Source of the DNA: Microbacterium sp. SORGH_AS_0862
GTDB lineage: Bacteria > Actinomycetota > Actinomycetes > Actinomycetales > Microbacteriaceae
Direction: 5' to 3'
DNA: 64,000 nt
Assembly (NCBI RefSeq): GCF_030818795.1
Contig: NZ_JAUTAY010000001.1
Coordinates: 1,612,001-1,676,000 of the forward strand
The notes below the pieces were generated by a model that was not told the DNA's origin, searched no databases, and worked only from the letters and a program-made list of their open reading frames with translations. Below are positions 16,391 to 24,300 of this stretch, piece by piece. Within the stretch, counting starts at the first letter, position 1. Every line of letters starts with the position of its first letter. The position numbers and the translations under genes are program-made.

Positions 16391-16672
16391 TCAGGATGCG
16401 CTCTGACGGCAGCGCAGCGGCACCTCGAGCTCGACGACGTCGCCGGTCAGCGGCGGGAGGGCCTCGGCCATCTCGATCTCGTCGCCGAGCAGCGCGGCGA
16501 TCGCGGTCTGGAGTGCGGCGGGCACCTCCTCGACGCGGGTCGCATCGAGTTCGACCTCGCGGCGGGCTACCGCGTCGCCGTCGCCGTTGATGAAGCGGAG
16601 TGTCGCCCGCCAGGCGGCTTCCGCGTCAGATGGTGCGCTCAGGCGCGCACGGATGTAGCCGGTCTCCTCCAC
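16391..16672 (-). CDS. Small hypothetical protein
   Basis: 93 residues from a GTG with GGGGGA upstream. The sequence is acidic (VEETGYIRARLSAPSDAEAAWRATL; later LLGDEIEMAEALPPLTGDVVELEV) with alternating hydrophobic positions suggesting a small alpha/beta fold. No signal peptide or membrane helix. I do not recognise a family. It is monocistronic, in the gap between the exonuclease and the response regulator gene. The reading frame continues open upstream, but that part overlaps the regulator in antisense and lacks a ribosome site. Confidence 0.55.
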   Translation of the reverse strand: MEETGYIRARLSAPSDAEAAWRATLRFINGDGDAVARREVELDATRVEEVPAALQTAIAALLGDEIEMAEALPPLTGDVVELEVPLRCRQSAS

Positions 16673-16787
16673 GATGTCCCCCTGATGTCGTGAGAGTGCG
16701 TTGCTCTTCTTTCCTACACTGCCGATGTTTCGCGCAGCGGCGGCGGCACCTGGCAGTGCGCTGGGTGTCCGGCCGTGTCGCGGCGGC

Positions 16788-17507
16788 TCACCCGGCTCCG
16801 GCCGATCCACGGACCGACGACGGCGCTGAGGGCGCCGGGACGTCCAGACGGTTGCGCACCCCCCAGAGGGCGAGCTGCGTGCGATCCTGCGTGCCGGTCT
16901 TGCGCATGGCGGATTGGAGGTGCGACCGCACCGTGTGCACCGAGACGTGCAGGTGCGCGGCGATCGCGTCGCTGCCCGTGACGCCGACCGCCAGAGCCGC
17001 GACCACCCGCTTCTCGGCGGGCGACAGCGACTGAAGCGCATCCGCATCCGCGGCGGCCGGGCGGCGGCGGACGAGCTCCTTGAGGATGGATGCGGTCACG
17101 CGCGACGACACGAGCGCCTCACCGCGTGCGGCAGCGAGGATGGCGGGCAGCAGCTGGTCGGAGTCGTGGCTCTTCAGCAGGTATCCGACCGCACCGGAGT
17201 CCAGCGCCTCCAGGACGAGCTGGTCGACTGCGAAGCTCGTCATCACGATGATCGCCGGCGTGGCCCCGTGCGCATCGCGGCGCAGGATGCGGGTGGCCTC
17301 CAACCCGTTCATCGCCGGCATCTGCAGGTCCATAAGCACGACGTCCGCGCGCTCCGCCCGGGCGAGAGCGACCGCATCCTCTCCCGTGGCCACTTCGCCG
17401 ACGACGTGGATCTGGGCCGTCTGCTCGAGCTGGAGGCGCAGGCCCCGTCGGACCGCGCGGTTGTCGTCCGCGATGAGGACGCGGATGGGCTGCCGGTGCG
17501 TGTCCAC
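16788..17507 (-). CDS. NarL/FixJ-type response regulator
   Basis: 239 residues. Receiver domain about 8-125 with acidic pocket DD (IADDN), phospho-acceptor Asp in VVLMDLQMP, and the conserved Lys in YLLKSHDSD. C-terminal LuxR-type helix-turn-helix (about 160-220, LQSLSPAEKRVVAALAVGV...HVSVHTVRSHLQSAMRKTG). It answers the histidine kinase encoded just upstream; the GTG lies one base after the kinase stop, so the pair is co-expressed. Targets are not identifiable from sequence; no transporter sits next to them. Confidence 0.93.
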   Translation of the reverse strand: MDTHRQPIRVLIADDNRAVRRGLRLQLEQTAQIHVVGEVATGEDAVALARAERADVVLMDLQMPAMNGLEATRILRRDAHGATPAIIVMTSFAVDQLVLEALDSGAVGYLLKSHDSDQLLPAILAAARGEALVSSRVTASILKELVRRRPAAADADALQSLSPAEKRVVAALAVGVTGSDAIAAHLHVSVHTVRSHLQSAMRKTGTQDRTQLALWGVRNRLDVPAPSAPSSVRGSAGAG

Positions 17508-17508
17508 G

Positions 17509-18783
17509 TCAGGCCTCGACCAACGCGACGGGCAGGCGGGTGCGTACGTGCCAGCCGCCCTCGGATGTCGTCGTCGCCGTCAGCGAGCCCCCCAGCAGCT
17601 CGGCGCGGTCGCCCAGTGCGGTGAGCCCCCATCCGAGTCCGATGCCCGGATGGCGCTCGGCGTCGTCCGGCCCGGGGGCGTTCACGACGCTGATCTCGAG
17701 CACACCCTCGGAAAGTCCGACCGTCACCTCGACGCGCGCGCCGGGCGCGTATTTGGCCGCATTCGTGAGGGATTCCGCGATGACGCGGTACGCCGTCGTC
17801 GAGACGACGGCGGGCAGATCGTCCGGGTGCGCCGTGCTCACGAGCCGCACGTCCGCGCCGCGCGCCCGCCAGAACTCGATGAGCTCCGCGGTCTGGCGGA
17901 GATCCCGGGTGACTTCGATCGGCCCGGAGTCCACCGCCCGCAGATCCTGCAAGGCGCTGGCCAGGCTCGCAGCCGCGAACCGGCCCTCGGCGCGCACATC
18001 CTCGACGAGCTCGAGCGCATCGGCGGGATGCGCCGGCGCCATCTTCAGCGCCGCGTCGGCGAGGGTGATGAGTCCGGCGAGGTGCTGACCGGCCACATCG
18101 TGGAGCTCCTGGGCGATGCGCGCGCGTTCGGCCGCCCTCGCCTGCTCGATGCGCTCCTCGTGCTCGCGCTCGACGGCTTCGGCACCGCGTCGAGCACGAT
18201 CTGCGCGTGAGACCACGACGTGCCACCAGATGCCGAGGGCGGCGGCGGAGAAGGCGAGGAGCGCGAAGCGGGTGATCTCCGCGATGAGGAAGGCGACGAT
18301 GTGCGCGGGGTTCTCGCCGAGCGTCATCGTCCAGCCGACCCACACGAGCGCGATCGCCGAGGTGATGAGCGCCGCCCATCCGAGCGCGAGGACCGGGGTC
18401 GCACGCGCGGCCACGAGGAAGAGCGCCAGCACGATCACCAGCTGCATGGCGGCGAGCCACATCGGGGCGTTGGTGACGAACAGCAGCGCCACATAGGCGG
18501 CGATCGTCGCCGTCAGAGCCAGGACAGGATGCCGGGCGCTGAGCGCGAGGCTGGCGGATTGGAGCATGCACCCGAGCGTGAGTGCCGTGATCATGACGGC
18601 GGGGCTCAGTGGGAGTGTCCAGGCGACGCTGGTGTCGACGAGGGCCGAGATGGGCGTGACCAGCACCTGTGCCAGTGTCGCGACGCACATGATGGCCGCG
18701 AAGATCACACGGGTGCGCCAGCGGTCGAGGAGGGCGAACGGTCCGGCCGATGCGTCGGCGACGGATGGGGGGACTGGTCGCAT
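17509..18783 (-). CDS. Membrane sensor histidine kinase (HisKA_3 family)
   Basis: 424 residues. About six membrane helices fill residues 25-190; a coiled-coil-like linker (AEAVEREHEERIEQARAAERARIAQ) leads to the phosphorylation site ELHDVAGQHLAGL. The ATPase domain has the N box (ESLTNAAKYAPGA) and glycine boxes (GIGLGWGLTALGDRAELLGG). Such NarL-type kinases sense membrane or envelope signals through their helices. Forms a two-gene unit with the response regulator. The ligand is unknown. Confidence 0.92.
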   Translation of the reverse strand: MRPVPPSVADASAGPFALLDRWRTRVIFAAIMCVATLAQVLVTPISALVDTSVAWTLPLSPAVMITALTLGCMLQSASLALSARHPVLALTATIAAYVALLFVTNAPMWLAAMQLVIVLALFLVAARATPVLALGWAALITSAIALVWVGWTMTLGENPAHIVAFLIAEITRFALLAFSAAALGIWWHVVVSRADRARRGAEAVEREHEERIEQARAAERARIAQELHDVAGQHLAGLITLADAALKMAPAHPADALELVEDVRAEGRFAAASLASALQDLRAVDSGPIEVTRDLRQTAELIEFWRARGADVRLVSTAHPDDLPAVVSTTAYRVIAESLTNAAKYAPGARVEVTVGLSEGVLEISVVNAPGPDDAERHPGIGLGWGLTALGDRAELLGGSLTATTTSEGGWHVRTRLPVALVEA

Positions 18784-19125
18784 CCGGTGCCGGCCCTCTC
18801 GTCTCGTCGGAGTGGGGCTTCTCCGCCGCCGATCCTATGGTGGACCGCCGCCGTCGTGCGACGGCAGGATTCGACCGCAGGACGAGGGCATTTCATCCAT
18901 ACGGATGATGACGGCCCGCATCCGATCGGGTTGTCTGGAACCGTCGCCGCGGATGCGGCGGTGTCGCTTGGGGGGAGAGCCCGTCATCACGCCGCGTCGG
19001 GCGGTCGTGACGGGATCGCTGACACCGCTGCCCGCGGCCTCGGTGGGTGCCGCTCGGGTCGCGGCGCCCACCACACCTCGCGCGCCGCATCCGATACTGG
19101 AGACGGCGACGCGGAGGATGGGCAC
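18784..19125. other. Intergenic region without a supported gene
   Basis: About 340 bases between the divergent kinase and aldo/keto reductase genes. Open frames cross it on both strands but none has a ribosome site or protein-like composition. I see no repeats or RNA genes. It must hold the promoters of both flanking genes. Confidence 0.5.
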
Positions 19126-20067
19126 ATGCAGGAGTCAGCGCACACGGCAGAACTCGGCTTCGGTCTCGCGGCCGTGGGACGACCCGCCTACATCACGAGC
19201 GATCGTGAACACGACCTCGGAACCCCCGCGGCACGATCGGTCGCCGCCCTTCGGAGCCGGGTTCATGCGCTCTTGGACACCGCGTGGGCGCTCGGCGTCC
19301 GCTACCTGGATGCGGCGCGCTCCTACGGCCTGGCCGAGGAGTTCCTCGGCTCCTGGCTCGCCGCGCATCCCGAACGTCGCGGGTCGCTGACGATCGGCTC
19401 CAAGTGGGGTTACGAGTACGTCGGCGGCTGGGATCCTGCGGCCGGGATCCACGAGCGCAAGCAGCACACCCTCACGATGCTCGACAGGCAGTGGCCAGAG
19501 ACGCTCGCCGCCCTCGGCGGCCCACCGGACTTCTATCTCATCCATTCCGTCACCCCCGACTCCCCCGCACTCGCCGACGCGGCGCTGCTGGAGCGGATCG
19601 GCGAGATCCGCGACGCCGGAGTCCGGGTGGGCATCTCGACGAGCGGACCCCGCCAGGCCGAGGTCATCGACAGGGCGCGAGCGGAGCACGGCGACCTCTT
19701 CTCCGTCGTGCAGTCCACATGGAACGTGTTCGAGCCCTCGGCGGGCCCCGCTCTGGCGCGGGCGCACGAGGAGGGGTGGACCGTCGTGCTGAAGGAAGTG
19801 CTGGCCAACGGGTGGCTGAGCGACGCCCACGCGCCGACGGTGGTCCGGGATGCGGCGCGCACCGCATCCCTCACGGTCGACGAGTATGCATTCGCGGTGT
19901 CCCGTCGCCAGGAGTGGGCCGACATCGTGCTCAGCGGCGCCGCCACCGACGACCAGCTGCGTCGCGGAGTCGAGCGCAGCGCGCAGGCGGGTGCCGTGCC
20001 GACGCCGTCGTTCGCCGTCGAACCGGAGAGCTACTGGCAACGGCGGTCCGCCCTCGACTGGGCGTGA
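19126..20067 (+). CDS. Aldo/keto reductase
   Basis: 313 residues, TIM-barrel oxidoreductase using NADPH. The catalytic tetrad is visible: Asp62 and Tyr67 (RYLDAARSYGLAEEFLG), Lys93 (GSKWGYEY) and His140 (FYLIHSV). The C-terminal cofactor region (VLSGAATDDQLRRGV) matches the family. Substrate unknown. ATG 19126 is preferred because GCGGAGG lies 8 nt upstream; the open frame extends further but without start signals. Monocistronic; followed by the 6C RNA on the same strand. Confidence 0.9.
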   Translation: MQESAHTAELGFGLAAVGRPAYITSDREHDLGTPAARSVAALRSRVHALLDTAWALGVRYLDAARSYGLAEEFLGSWLAAHPERRGSLTIGSKWGYEYVGGWDPAAGIHERKQHTLTMLDRQWPETLAALGGPPDFYLIHSVTPDSPALADAALLERIGEIRDAGVRVGISTSGPRQAEVIDRARAEHGDLFSVVQSTWNVFEPSAGPALARAHEEGWTVVLKEVLANGWLSDAHAPTVVRDAARTASLTVDEYAFAVSRRQEWADIVLSGAATDDQLRRGVERSAQAGAVPTPSFAVEPESYWQRRSALDWA

Positions 20068-20114
20068 GGTCCCTTGCAGGAGAAGCTGAGTGTTGCTTAT
20101 GCGATGACACCGAT

Positions 20115-20136
20115 CTGTCCCCCATATGGGGGACAG
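20115..20136. promoter_or_regulatory. Perfect 22-bp palindrome upstream of the 6C RNA
   Basis: CTGTCCCCCAT is followed at once by its exact reverse complement. It ends 3 bp before the TACTCT hexamer (20140-20145) that would be the 6C RNA -10, so it covers the -35 region and is a good operator candidate. No other copy was noticed in the window. Confidence 0.6.
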
Positions 20137-20151
20137 GGGTACTCTGGTTGC

Positions 20152-20225
20152 ACGAGCCCTTCACCTCCCCCAATCGAAGGGCTCCACGGCCCCCTCCGCT
20201 CCCCCCAGCAGGAGGGGGCCTTTCT
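20152..20225 (+). ncRNA. 6C small RNA
   Basis: Two adjacent hairpins with C-rich loops, the hallmark of the actinobacterial 6C RNA. Hairpin 1 pairs GAGCCCTTC (20154-20162) with GAAGGGCTC (20176-20184) around a loop containing CCTCCCCC. Hairpin 2 pairs GGCCCCCTCC (20188-20197) with GGAGGGGGCC (20211-20220) around a loop containing six C, followed by TTTCTC as terminator. The 5' end is inferred from TACTCT at 20140. Such RNAs bind G-rich mRNA sites, including ribosome-binding regions. The terminator abuts the stop codon of the convergent gntR gene. Confidence 0.85.
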
Positions 20226-20866
20226 CATTGGCTCCGTCGACGGTGGTACGAGCGCAGGATCGCATCGCCTCGCGCGGCGTTGCGGCTGACGAGGGCGCCC
20301 CGCAGGGCTTCCCCGGCTCGGCGCCCCGTGTCGGAGGTGACGTCGATGAACGCCCAGCCCTGCAGATTCCGCTCGAGGGTGAGTGACGTCTCGCGGATGA
20401 ATCGGCCGAGCACGATGTTGCCGGTGGCCATCGAGAGCGTCCGGAAGAAAGCGGTCGATGCCTCGGTGTGCCCGGCTGTGCCGACGGGAGTGGCGAGCAT
20501 GCGGTCGTAGGCGGCGACGAGGAGGGCCAGCTGTTCGTCCGAGCACGTCGGCAGTCCCGCACGCAGAGCCTCCGCCGTGAAGCCGACGATGAAGGCGCGG
20601 GTATCCGCGACGAGGCGTTCGGTGGGCACGGTGACGCGGGTGAAGCGGTTCGCGGAGATCTCCACGAGTCCGATGCGCTCCAGTCGCTGCAGCGCCTCTC
20701 GCACCGGTGTGCGCGAGATGCCGAAGCGTTCGGCCAGCTCCACGTCGCGCAAGGACTGTCCGGGGGCGAGCTTCCCGTCGCGGATGGCGCGACCGAGCAG
20801 CTCGAAGACCTCGTCTCCGAGCATCCGGCGACGGCGCGGCGGCCGCGATGTCGGGTGGTCGGCCAT
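20225..20866 (-). CDS. GntR/FadR-family transcriptional regulator
   Basis: 213 residues. N-terminal winged helix (about 17-80, VFELLGRAIRDGKLAPGQSLRDVELAERFGISRTPVREALQRLERIGLVE) and an all-helical FCD ligand domain (about 90-205). FCD regulators bind small carboxylic acids and usually repress neighbouring catabolic genes; no such operon adjoins here, so the regulon is unknown. A TAGACT hexamer lies 9 nt before the ATG, with no Shine-Dalgarno. The gene converges on the 6C RNA and has no spare terminator of its own. Confidence 0.9.
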   Translation of the reverse strand: MADHPTSRPPRRRRMLGDEVFELLGRAIRDGKLAPGQSLRDVELAERFGISRTPVREALQRLERIGLVEISANRFTRVTVPTERLVADTRAFIVGFTAEALRAGLPTCSDEQLALLVAAYDRMLATPVGTAGHTEASTAFFRTLSMATGNIVLGRFIRETSLTLERNLQGWAFIDVTSDTGRRAGEALRGALVSRNAARGDAILRSYHRRRSQ

Positions 20867-20958
20867 GGCGCGACCAGTCTACGGCGACGCCCGCCGAGCG
20901 ACCGCGGAGTTCTGCCCTGTCGCCGGGGAATCTCTGTGGCGATCCGGCGGCGACACAG

Positions 20959-21046
20959 TAGAGTGATCGCTGTCGCGCTCCGCGCGACGTATCCGGGGGG
21001 ATCCGTCGACGCCCGGGCCTATGAGCTCTGCTCGGCCCGGGCGTCG
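20959..21046 (+). ncRNA. Candidate structured RNA or csp leader
   Basis: A TAGAGT hexamer (20959-20964) precedes a 7-bp hairpin (GTCGCGC 20972-20978 / GCGCGAC 20982-20988), a G-rich linker with six G in a row, and a 13-bp hairpin (CGACGCCCGGGCC 21007-21019 / GGCCCGGGCGTCG 21034-21046). No U-run follows. It could be a small RNA or the long 5' leader of the cold-shock gene at 21179. Not assigned to a known family. Confidence 0.4.
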
Positions 21047-21178
21047 AATGGTTAACGGCCCGCGTCGCCCGTGCAACGATTTCGTCACCATCTGCAACTC
21101 TTCCCCACTGACCACTCCGCGCCGCTACGGTGGGAGGTCACTGGCGCAGAGGGTGCCGGACGCACAAGAAGGCAAGGC

Positions 21179-21385
21179 ATGAGCACGACGGGTACGGTCA
21201 AGTGGTTCAACTCCGAGAAGGGTTTCGGGTTCATCGCTCCCGATGAGGGGGGCGCGGACGTCTTCGCTCACTTCAGCGCGATCGACGGCAACGGATACCG
21301 CTCGCTCGAGGAGAACCAGCGGGTCGAGTTCGAGGTCGAGCAGGGCCCCAAGGGTCTGCAGGCAGCGAAGATCCGCGCTCTCTGA
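21179..21385 (+). CDS. Cold-shock protein (CspA family)
   Basis: 68 residues, one OB-fold cold-shock domain with both RNA-binding motifs: RNP1 KGFGFI and RNP2 DVFAHFS. Complete family length ([20 protein letters not shown] at the start, [10 protein letters not shown] at the end). It binds single-stranded RNA/DNA and keeps mRNA unfolded, often constitutively in actinobacteria. GAAGG stands about 8 nt before the ATG. A strong terminator follows 15 nt after the stop. The leader upstream is long and structured, which suits post-transcriptional control. Confidence 0.96.
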   Translation: MSTTGTVKWFNSEKGFGFIAPDEGGADVFAHFSAIDGNGYRSLEENQRVEFEVEQGPKGLQAAKIRAL

Positions 21386-21399
21386 GGCGCGAATCGACA

Positions 21400-21432
21400 A
21401 GAGGGACGGGATGCCTGGCATCCCGTCCCTCT
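21400..21432 (+). terminator. Intrinsic terminator of the cold-shock gene
   Basis: AGAGGGACGGGATGC pairs with GCATCCCGTCCCTCT around a very small loop; TTTCG follows. The reverse strand also reads AGAGGGAC..., so it may serve the convergent MprF-like gene ending at 21443 as well. Confidence 0.85.
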
Positions 21433-21442
21433 TTCGTTCGCG

Positions 21443-23524
21443 TCAGGAGGTGCCGCGGACGAGCTCGAGACCGGCGCCGGCGAACTGACGCAGGGTCGCC
21501 GTGGGCAGGAAGGCCCTCGTGAGCCCGAGGCCGATGCGGGTGAGGTCGCTCTCGTCGCGGTAGAGCAGGTACATGGTCTCGTACCGCGGGTGGAACTTCT
21601 CCTTGAAACGGTGCAGCGACTGGAAGCCGTACACGGGCTCCAGCGCCTCGGCGAGCTTGCCGCTCAGCTCGGCGATGAGTCCGGCATCCGGCGGATAGTC
21701 GTGGGCGAGCGGCGCTCCCGACAGCGACATGATCTGCGCACCCTCCTCGGAGAAGGCTTTGGCGGATGAGCCGATCAGGAACTCCATCACCGGACCGAAG
21801 CCGCCCTCGCGTCGACGCATGAGATCCAGCGTCCAGCCGTGGATGCCGCCGCCCGCTGCGTAGACGGGGAGCCACGACAGGAACCCGTCCACGTCGCCCG
21901 CGGGTGAGATCGCGAGCGCGAGACGCACCTCCGGGTCGGCGGCTTCGGCCAGGGTGCCGAGGGTGAAGCTCATCTCGGGGAGGCCCTTGTCGCCCACCCA
22001 GCTTTCGGAGATCGCGCGCAGTTGGGCGCGGATCCCCCACGGTTCGTCCGCGAGGCGCGTGAGCCGGAACGTCATCTGCTCGCGCCCCGCACGGTTGAAG
22101 GAGGTGCGGACGGCGTTCCAGGCCTTGCCGGTGAACTCGAGTCCGGGAAGATCCACGATCGTGTCGTCGGCCACCACGAGGCTGCGCCAGCTCTCGGGGA
22201 CCGCGTCACGGGTCCGTTCGCTCGCGCTGAAGAAACAGGGAACGAGACCGGCGCGCTCGGCCGAGTCGATGAAGGCCGACACGGCGGCGCGCGCGTCGGC
22301 CTCCGGGCCGATCGGATCGGCCAGCGCGAGCGCGACGGAGGCGCGACTCTGGAACGCGACGATGCTCTCCGACACCCGGGCGTAGTGGTTGCCCTCCCAG
22401 GTCGTCATCCACGACAGCGTCCCCCCGCCGAAGCGGTGCAGCTGTTCGCGCAGTGCGGTCTGATCCGGCGCGGGCGGTTGCCCGATGCGGGTGCGCCGGC
22501 GGGCGCGGAAGGCGCCACGAACCCAGACGAGGTAGATGAGAACGAGCAGCCAGAGCACGCCGGTCGCCAACGACAGCGAGGGATCCCCGGAGAGGACGTC
22601 GGCCGCTTCCGCCCACCCTGCCAGCGTGACCAGCAGGGCGAGGGCGACGAACAGCAGCAGGTTGATCGCGGTGATGACCAGACCCAGGACCCAGGCCCAT
22701 CGGCGACCGCGCCGCAGCCCGTCGGCGATCAGCGCGACGACGGCCACGTCGACCGCGACGTCCCAGACCGACCCGGATCCGGGCGTCGTGGATCCGAACG
22801 GCCCGCTGGTGGGAACCACGAAGACGATGACCTCGAGGACGGCGAGGATGGTCAGCGCGAGGAAGGCGACGAGCCGTTGCTCCCGCACGGTCGTGCGCTG
22901 CGGGCGCAGCGAGCGGTCCACGAAGAGCACGAGGACCACCGCCAGCAGGTGCTCGATGTCGTCGAGATTGCCCCAGAAGAGCATCGTGACGAAGACGAAG
23001 CCGAGAAGCAGCAGCCAGACGCGCATGCGCCACGGGGCACGGAGAAGCCCCACGGCCGCGGCGATGGCCGCGAACGCGCCGCCCGAGGGGCCGACATCCA
23101 GAGCACTCGCCTGCGTGAGCGCCCAGGGCCAGCCGGTGAGCGAGAGTGCCCAGACGAGAAGGGCCGCCGCCAGCACGGAGAACAGCTGGCCGATCGTGAA
23201 GTAGGCCAGCGCCACGCGGGTGCCGCGGCGGAACTCGAGGTACGCCATCCCCGCGAAACTCGCCACCGCGAACAGGTAGAGGCCGGGGTGGCCGACCAGG
23301 AAGGTTCCGGTGACCGGCGTCCACCAACGTCCGGCCTCGAGGGCGGGCCAGCCGTAGGCCCACAGCTCCATGCCGGGGTTGCGGTGGAAGGGATGCCAGA
23401 GAGCACCGGTGGCGATCCCGGCCACGAGCAGCGCGGCGACCAGCACGAGCGTCGCGGGCACGCGCCGGGCGATGCGCATCGCGGCGCGCGGTCTCGGTCG
23501 GCTGGCGGCCTCGTCCGTCGTCAT
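21443..23524 (-). CDS. MprF-like protein: rhomboid-like membrane domain fused to a DUF2156 aminoacyl-phospholipid synthase domain
   Basis: 693 residues. Helices in the first 200 residues resemble a rhomboid: WTPVTGTFLVGHPGLYLFAVAS, Ser147 in GPSGGAF and His192 in DDIEHLLAV. Further helices span about 205-360. The C-terminal cytosolic part (about 380-690) is the DUF2156 GNAT-like domain of lysyl-phosphatidylglycerol synthases (SESIVAFQSRASVALALADP, GLEFTGKAWNAVRTSFNRA, FHPRYETMYLLYRDESDL). It probably moves an amino acid from aminoacyl-tRNA to a membrane lipid. Classical MprF has a flippase domain instead of the rhomboid-like part. TATCGT lies 6 nt before the ATG, so leaderless. Confidence 0.82.
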   Translation of the reverse strand: MTTDEAASRPRPRAAMRIARRVPATLVLVAALLVAGIATGALWHPFHRNPGMELWAYGWPALEAGRWWTPVTGTFLVGHPGLYLFAVASFAGMAYLEFRRGTRVALAYFTIGQLFSVLAAALLVWALSLTGWPWALTQASALDVGPSGGAFAAIAAAVGLLRAPWRMRVWLLLLGFVFVTMLFWGNLDDIEHLLAVVLVLFVDRSLRPQRTTVREQRLVAFLALTILAVLEVIVFVVPTSGPFGSTTPGSGSVWDVAVDVAVVALIADGLRRGRRWAWVLGLVITAINLLLFVALALLVTLAGWAEAADVLSGDPSLSLATGVLWLLVLIYLVWVRGAFRARRRTRIGQPPAPDQTALREQLHRFGGGTLSWMTTWEGNHYARVSESIVAFQSRASVALALADPIGPEADARAAVSAFIDSAERAGLVPCFFSASERTRDAVPESWRSLVVADDTIVDLPGLEFTGKAWNAVRTSFNRAGREQMTFRLTRLADEPWGIRAQLRAISESWVGDKGLPEMSFTLGTLAEAADPEVRLALAISPAGDVDGFLSWLPVYAAGGGIHGWTLDLMRRREGGFGPVMEFLIGSSAKAFSEEGAQIMSLSGAPLAHDYPPDAGLIAELSGKLAEALEPVYGFQSLHRFKEKFHPRYETMYLLYRDESDLTRIGLGLTRAFLPTATLRQFAGAGLELVRGTS

Positions 23525-23550
23525 GCGCTCACGATAGCGACGCGGAGGGC

Positions 23551-24231
23551 TCAGCCGTCGGAGTCGACCAGCAGCAGTGCGTGGAGTTCGTCGGCGTTGT
23601 CGACCACGGCCTGGGCGCCCTCGGCCTCGTGCGGCCAGCTGAAGCCCCACCGCACGAAGATCACCGGTACGCCGTTGGCCGTCGCGCCGTCCACATCGTG
23701 GTGCCGATCGCCGATCAGCACGGGGCGCGAGGTGTCGACCCCGGCCGCCCGCATCCGCCGCAGAGCCTCGGCGACGATGTCGGCCTTCGTTGCGAGCGTC
23801 TTCTCGTCGGGGGTCGCCCCCGTGATGGCCGTCATGTGCTCCGCGAGGTCGAAGTGCAGCATCAGGGCCTGCACCTGGTTCTCGGGCTTGGAGCTGGCCG
23901 TGCCCTGGGGGACTCCCGCGGCAGCGAGGTCGTCGACGATCTGCTTGACCCCCGGATACAGCTTGACGTCGGTCGTGTAGCCGTCGGCCTTGCCGAGCTC
24001 GCGGTAGAACGTGACCGCGTCCGTGGCGCCCTCCGGCGTCATCCCGGCGTGGTGCTGGAAGGACTCGTACAGCGGAGGCCCGATCCAGTGCACGAGCTCG
24101 GCGCGCGTCGGCGCCGGAAGTCCGAAGTGCTCGAGCGTGATCGTCAGGCGGCGCAGGATCCCATCGGACGCGTCGACGAGCGTGCCGTCGACGTCCCAGA
24201 GGATGCAGGAGAACGGGGATCCGACGGACAT
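23551..24231 (-). CDS. HAD-superfamily hydrolase (phosphoglycolate phosphatase-like)
   Basis: 226 residues. HAD motif I is LWDVDGTLVDASDGI, motif II is GTASSKPENQ (Ser/Lys), and motif IV is LIGDRHHDVDGATANGV. A helical cap (about 25-85) matches Gph/PpaX-type phosphatases. It probably dephosphorylates a small metabolite such as 2-phosphoglycolate or pyrophosphate. ATG 24231 lies 7 nt after a TAGCGT hexamer (24239-24244), fitting leaderless transcription; an in-frame GTG three codons upstream lies inside the promoter. The MprF-like gene follows after 26 bp on the same strand with its own promoter. Confidence 0.88.
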   Translation of the reverse strand: MSVGSPFSCILWDVDGTLVDASDGILRRLTITLEHFGLPAPTRAELVHWIGPPLYESFQHHAGMTPEGATDAVTFYRELGKADGYTTDVKLYPGVKQIVDDLAAAGVPQGTASSKPENQVQALMLHFDLAEHMTAITGATPDEKTLATKADIVAEALRRMRAAGVDTSRPVLIGDRHHDVDGATANGVPVIFVRWGFSWPHEAEGAQAVVDNADELHALLLVDSDG

Positions 24232-24300
24232 GGTTCCCACGCTATCGTGCGCCGGCGAGGGGTCAGCCCGTCCGGGCAGGTCGCGACGGGACGGAGCGAC

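Noticed and set aside
18220..19125. Long open frame in front of the aldo/keto reductase
   Set aside because: Its first part is antisense to the histidine kinase; the reductase has a proper start at 19126.
20188..20225. C-rich hairpin as a simple terminator of the aldo/keto reductase gene
   Set aside because: It is the second of two C-loop hairpins with their own -10, which fits a 6C RNA better, though it may also stop read-through.
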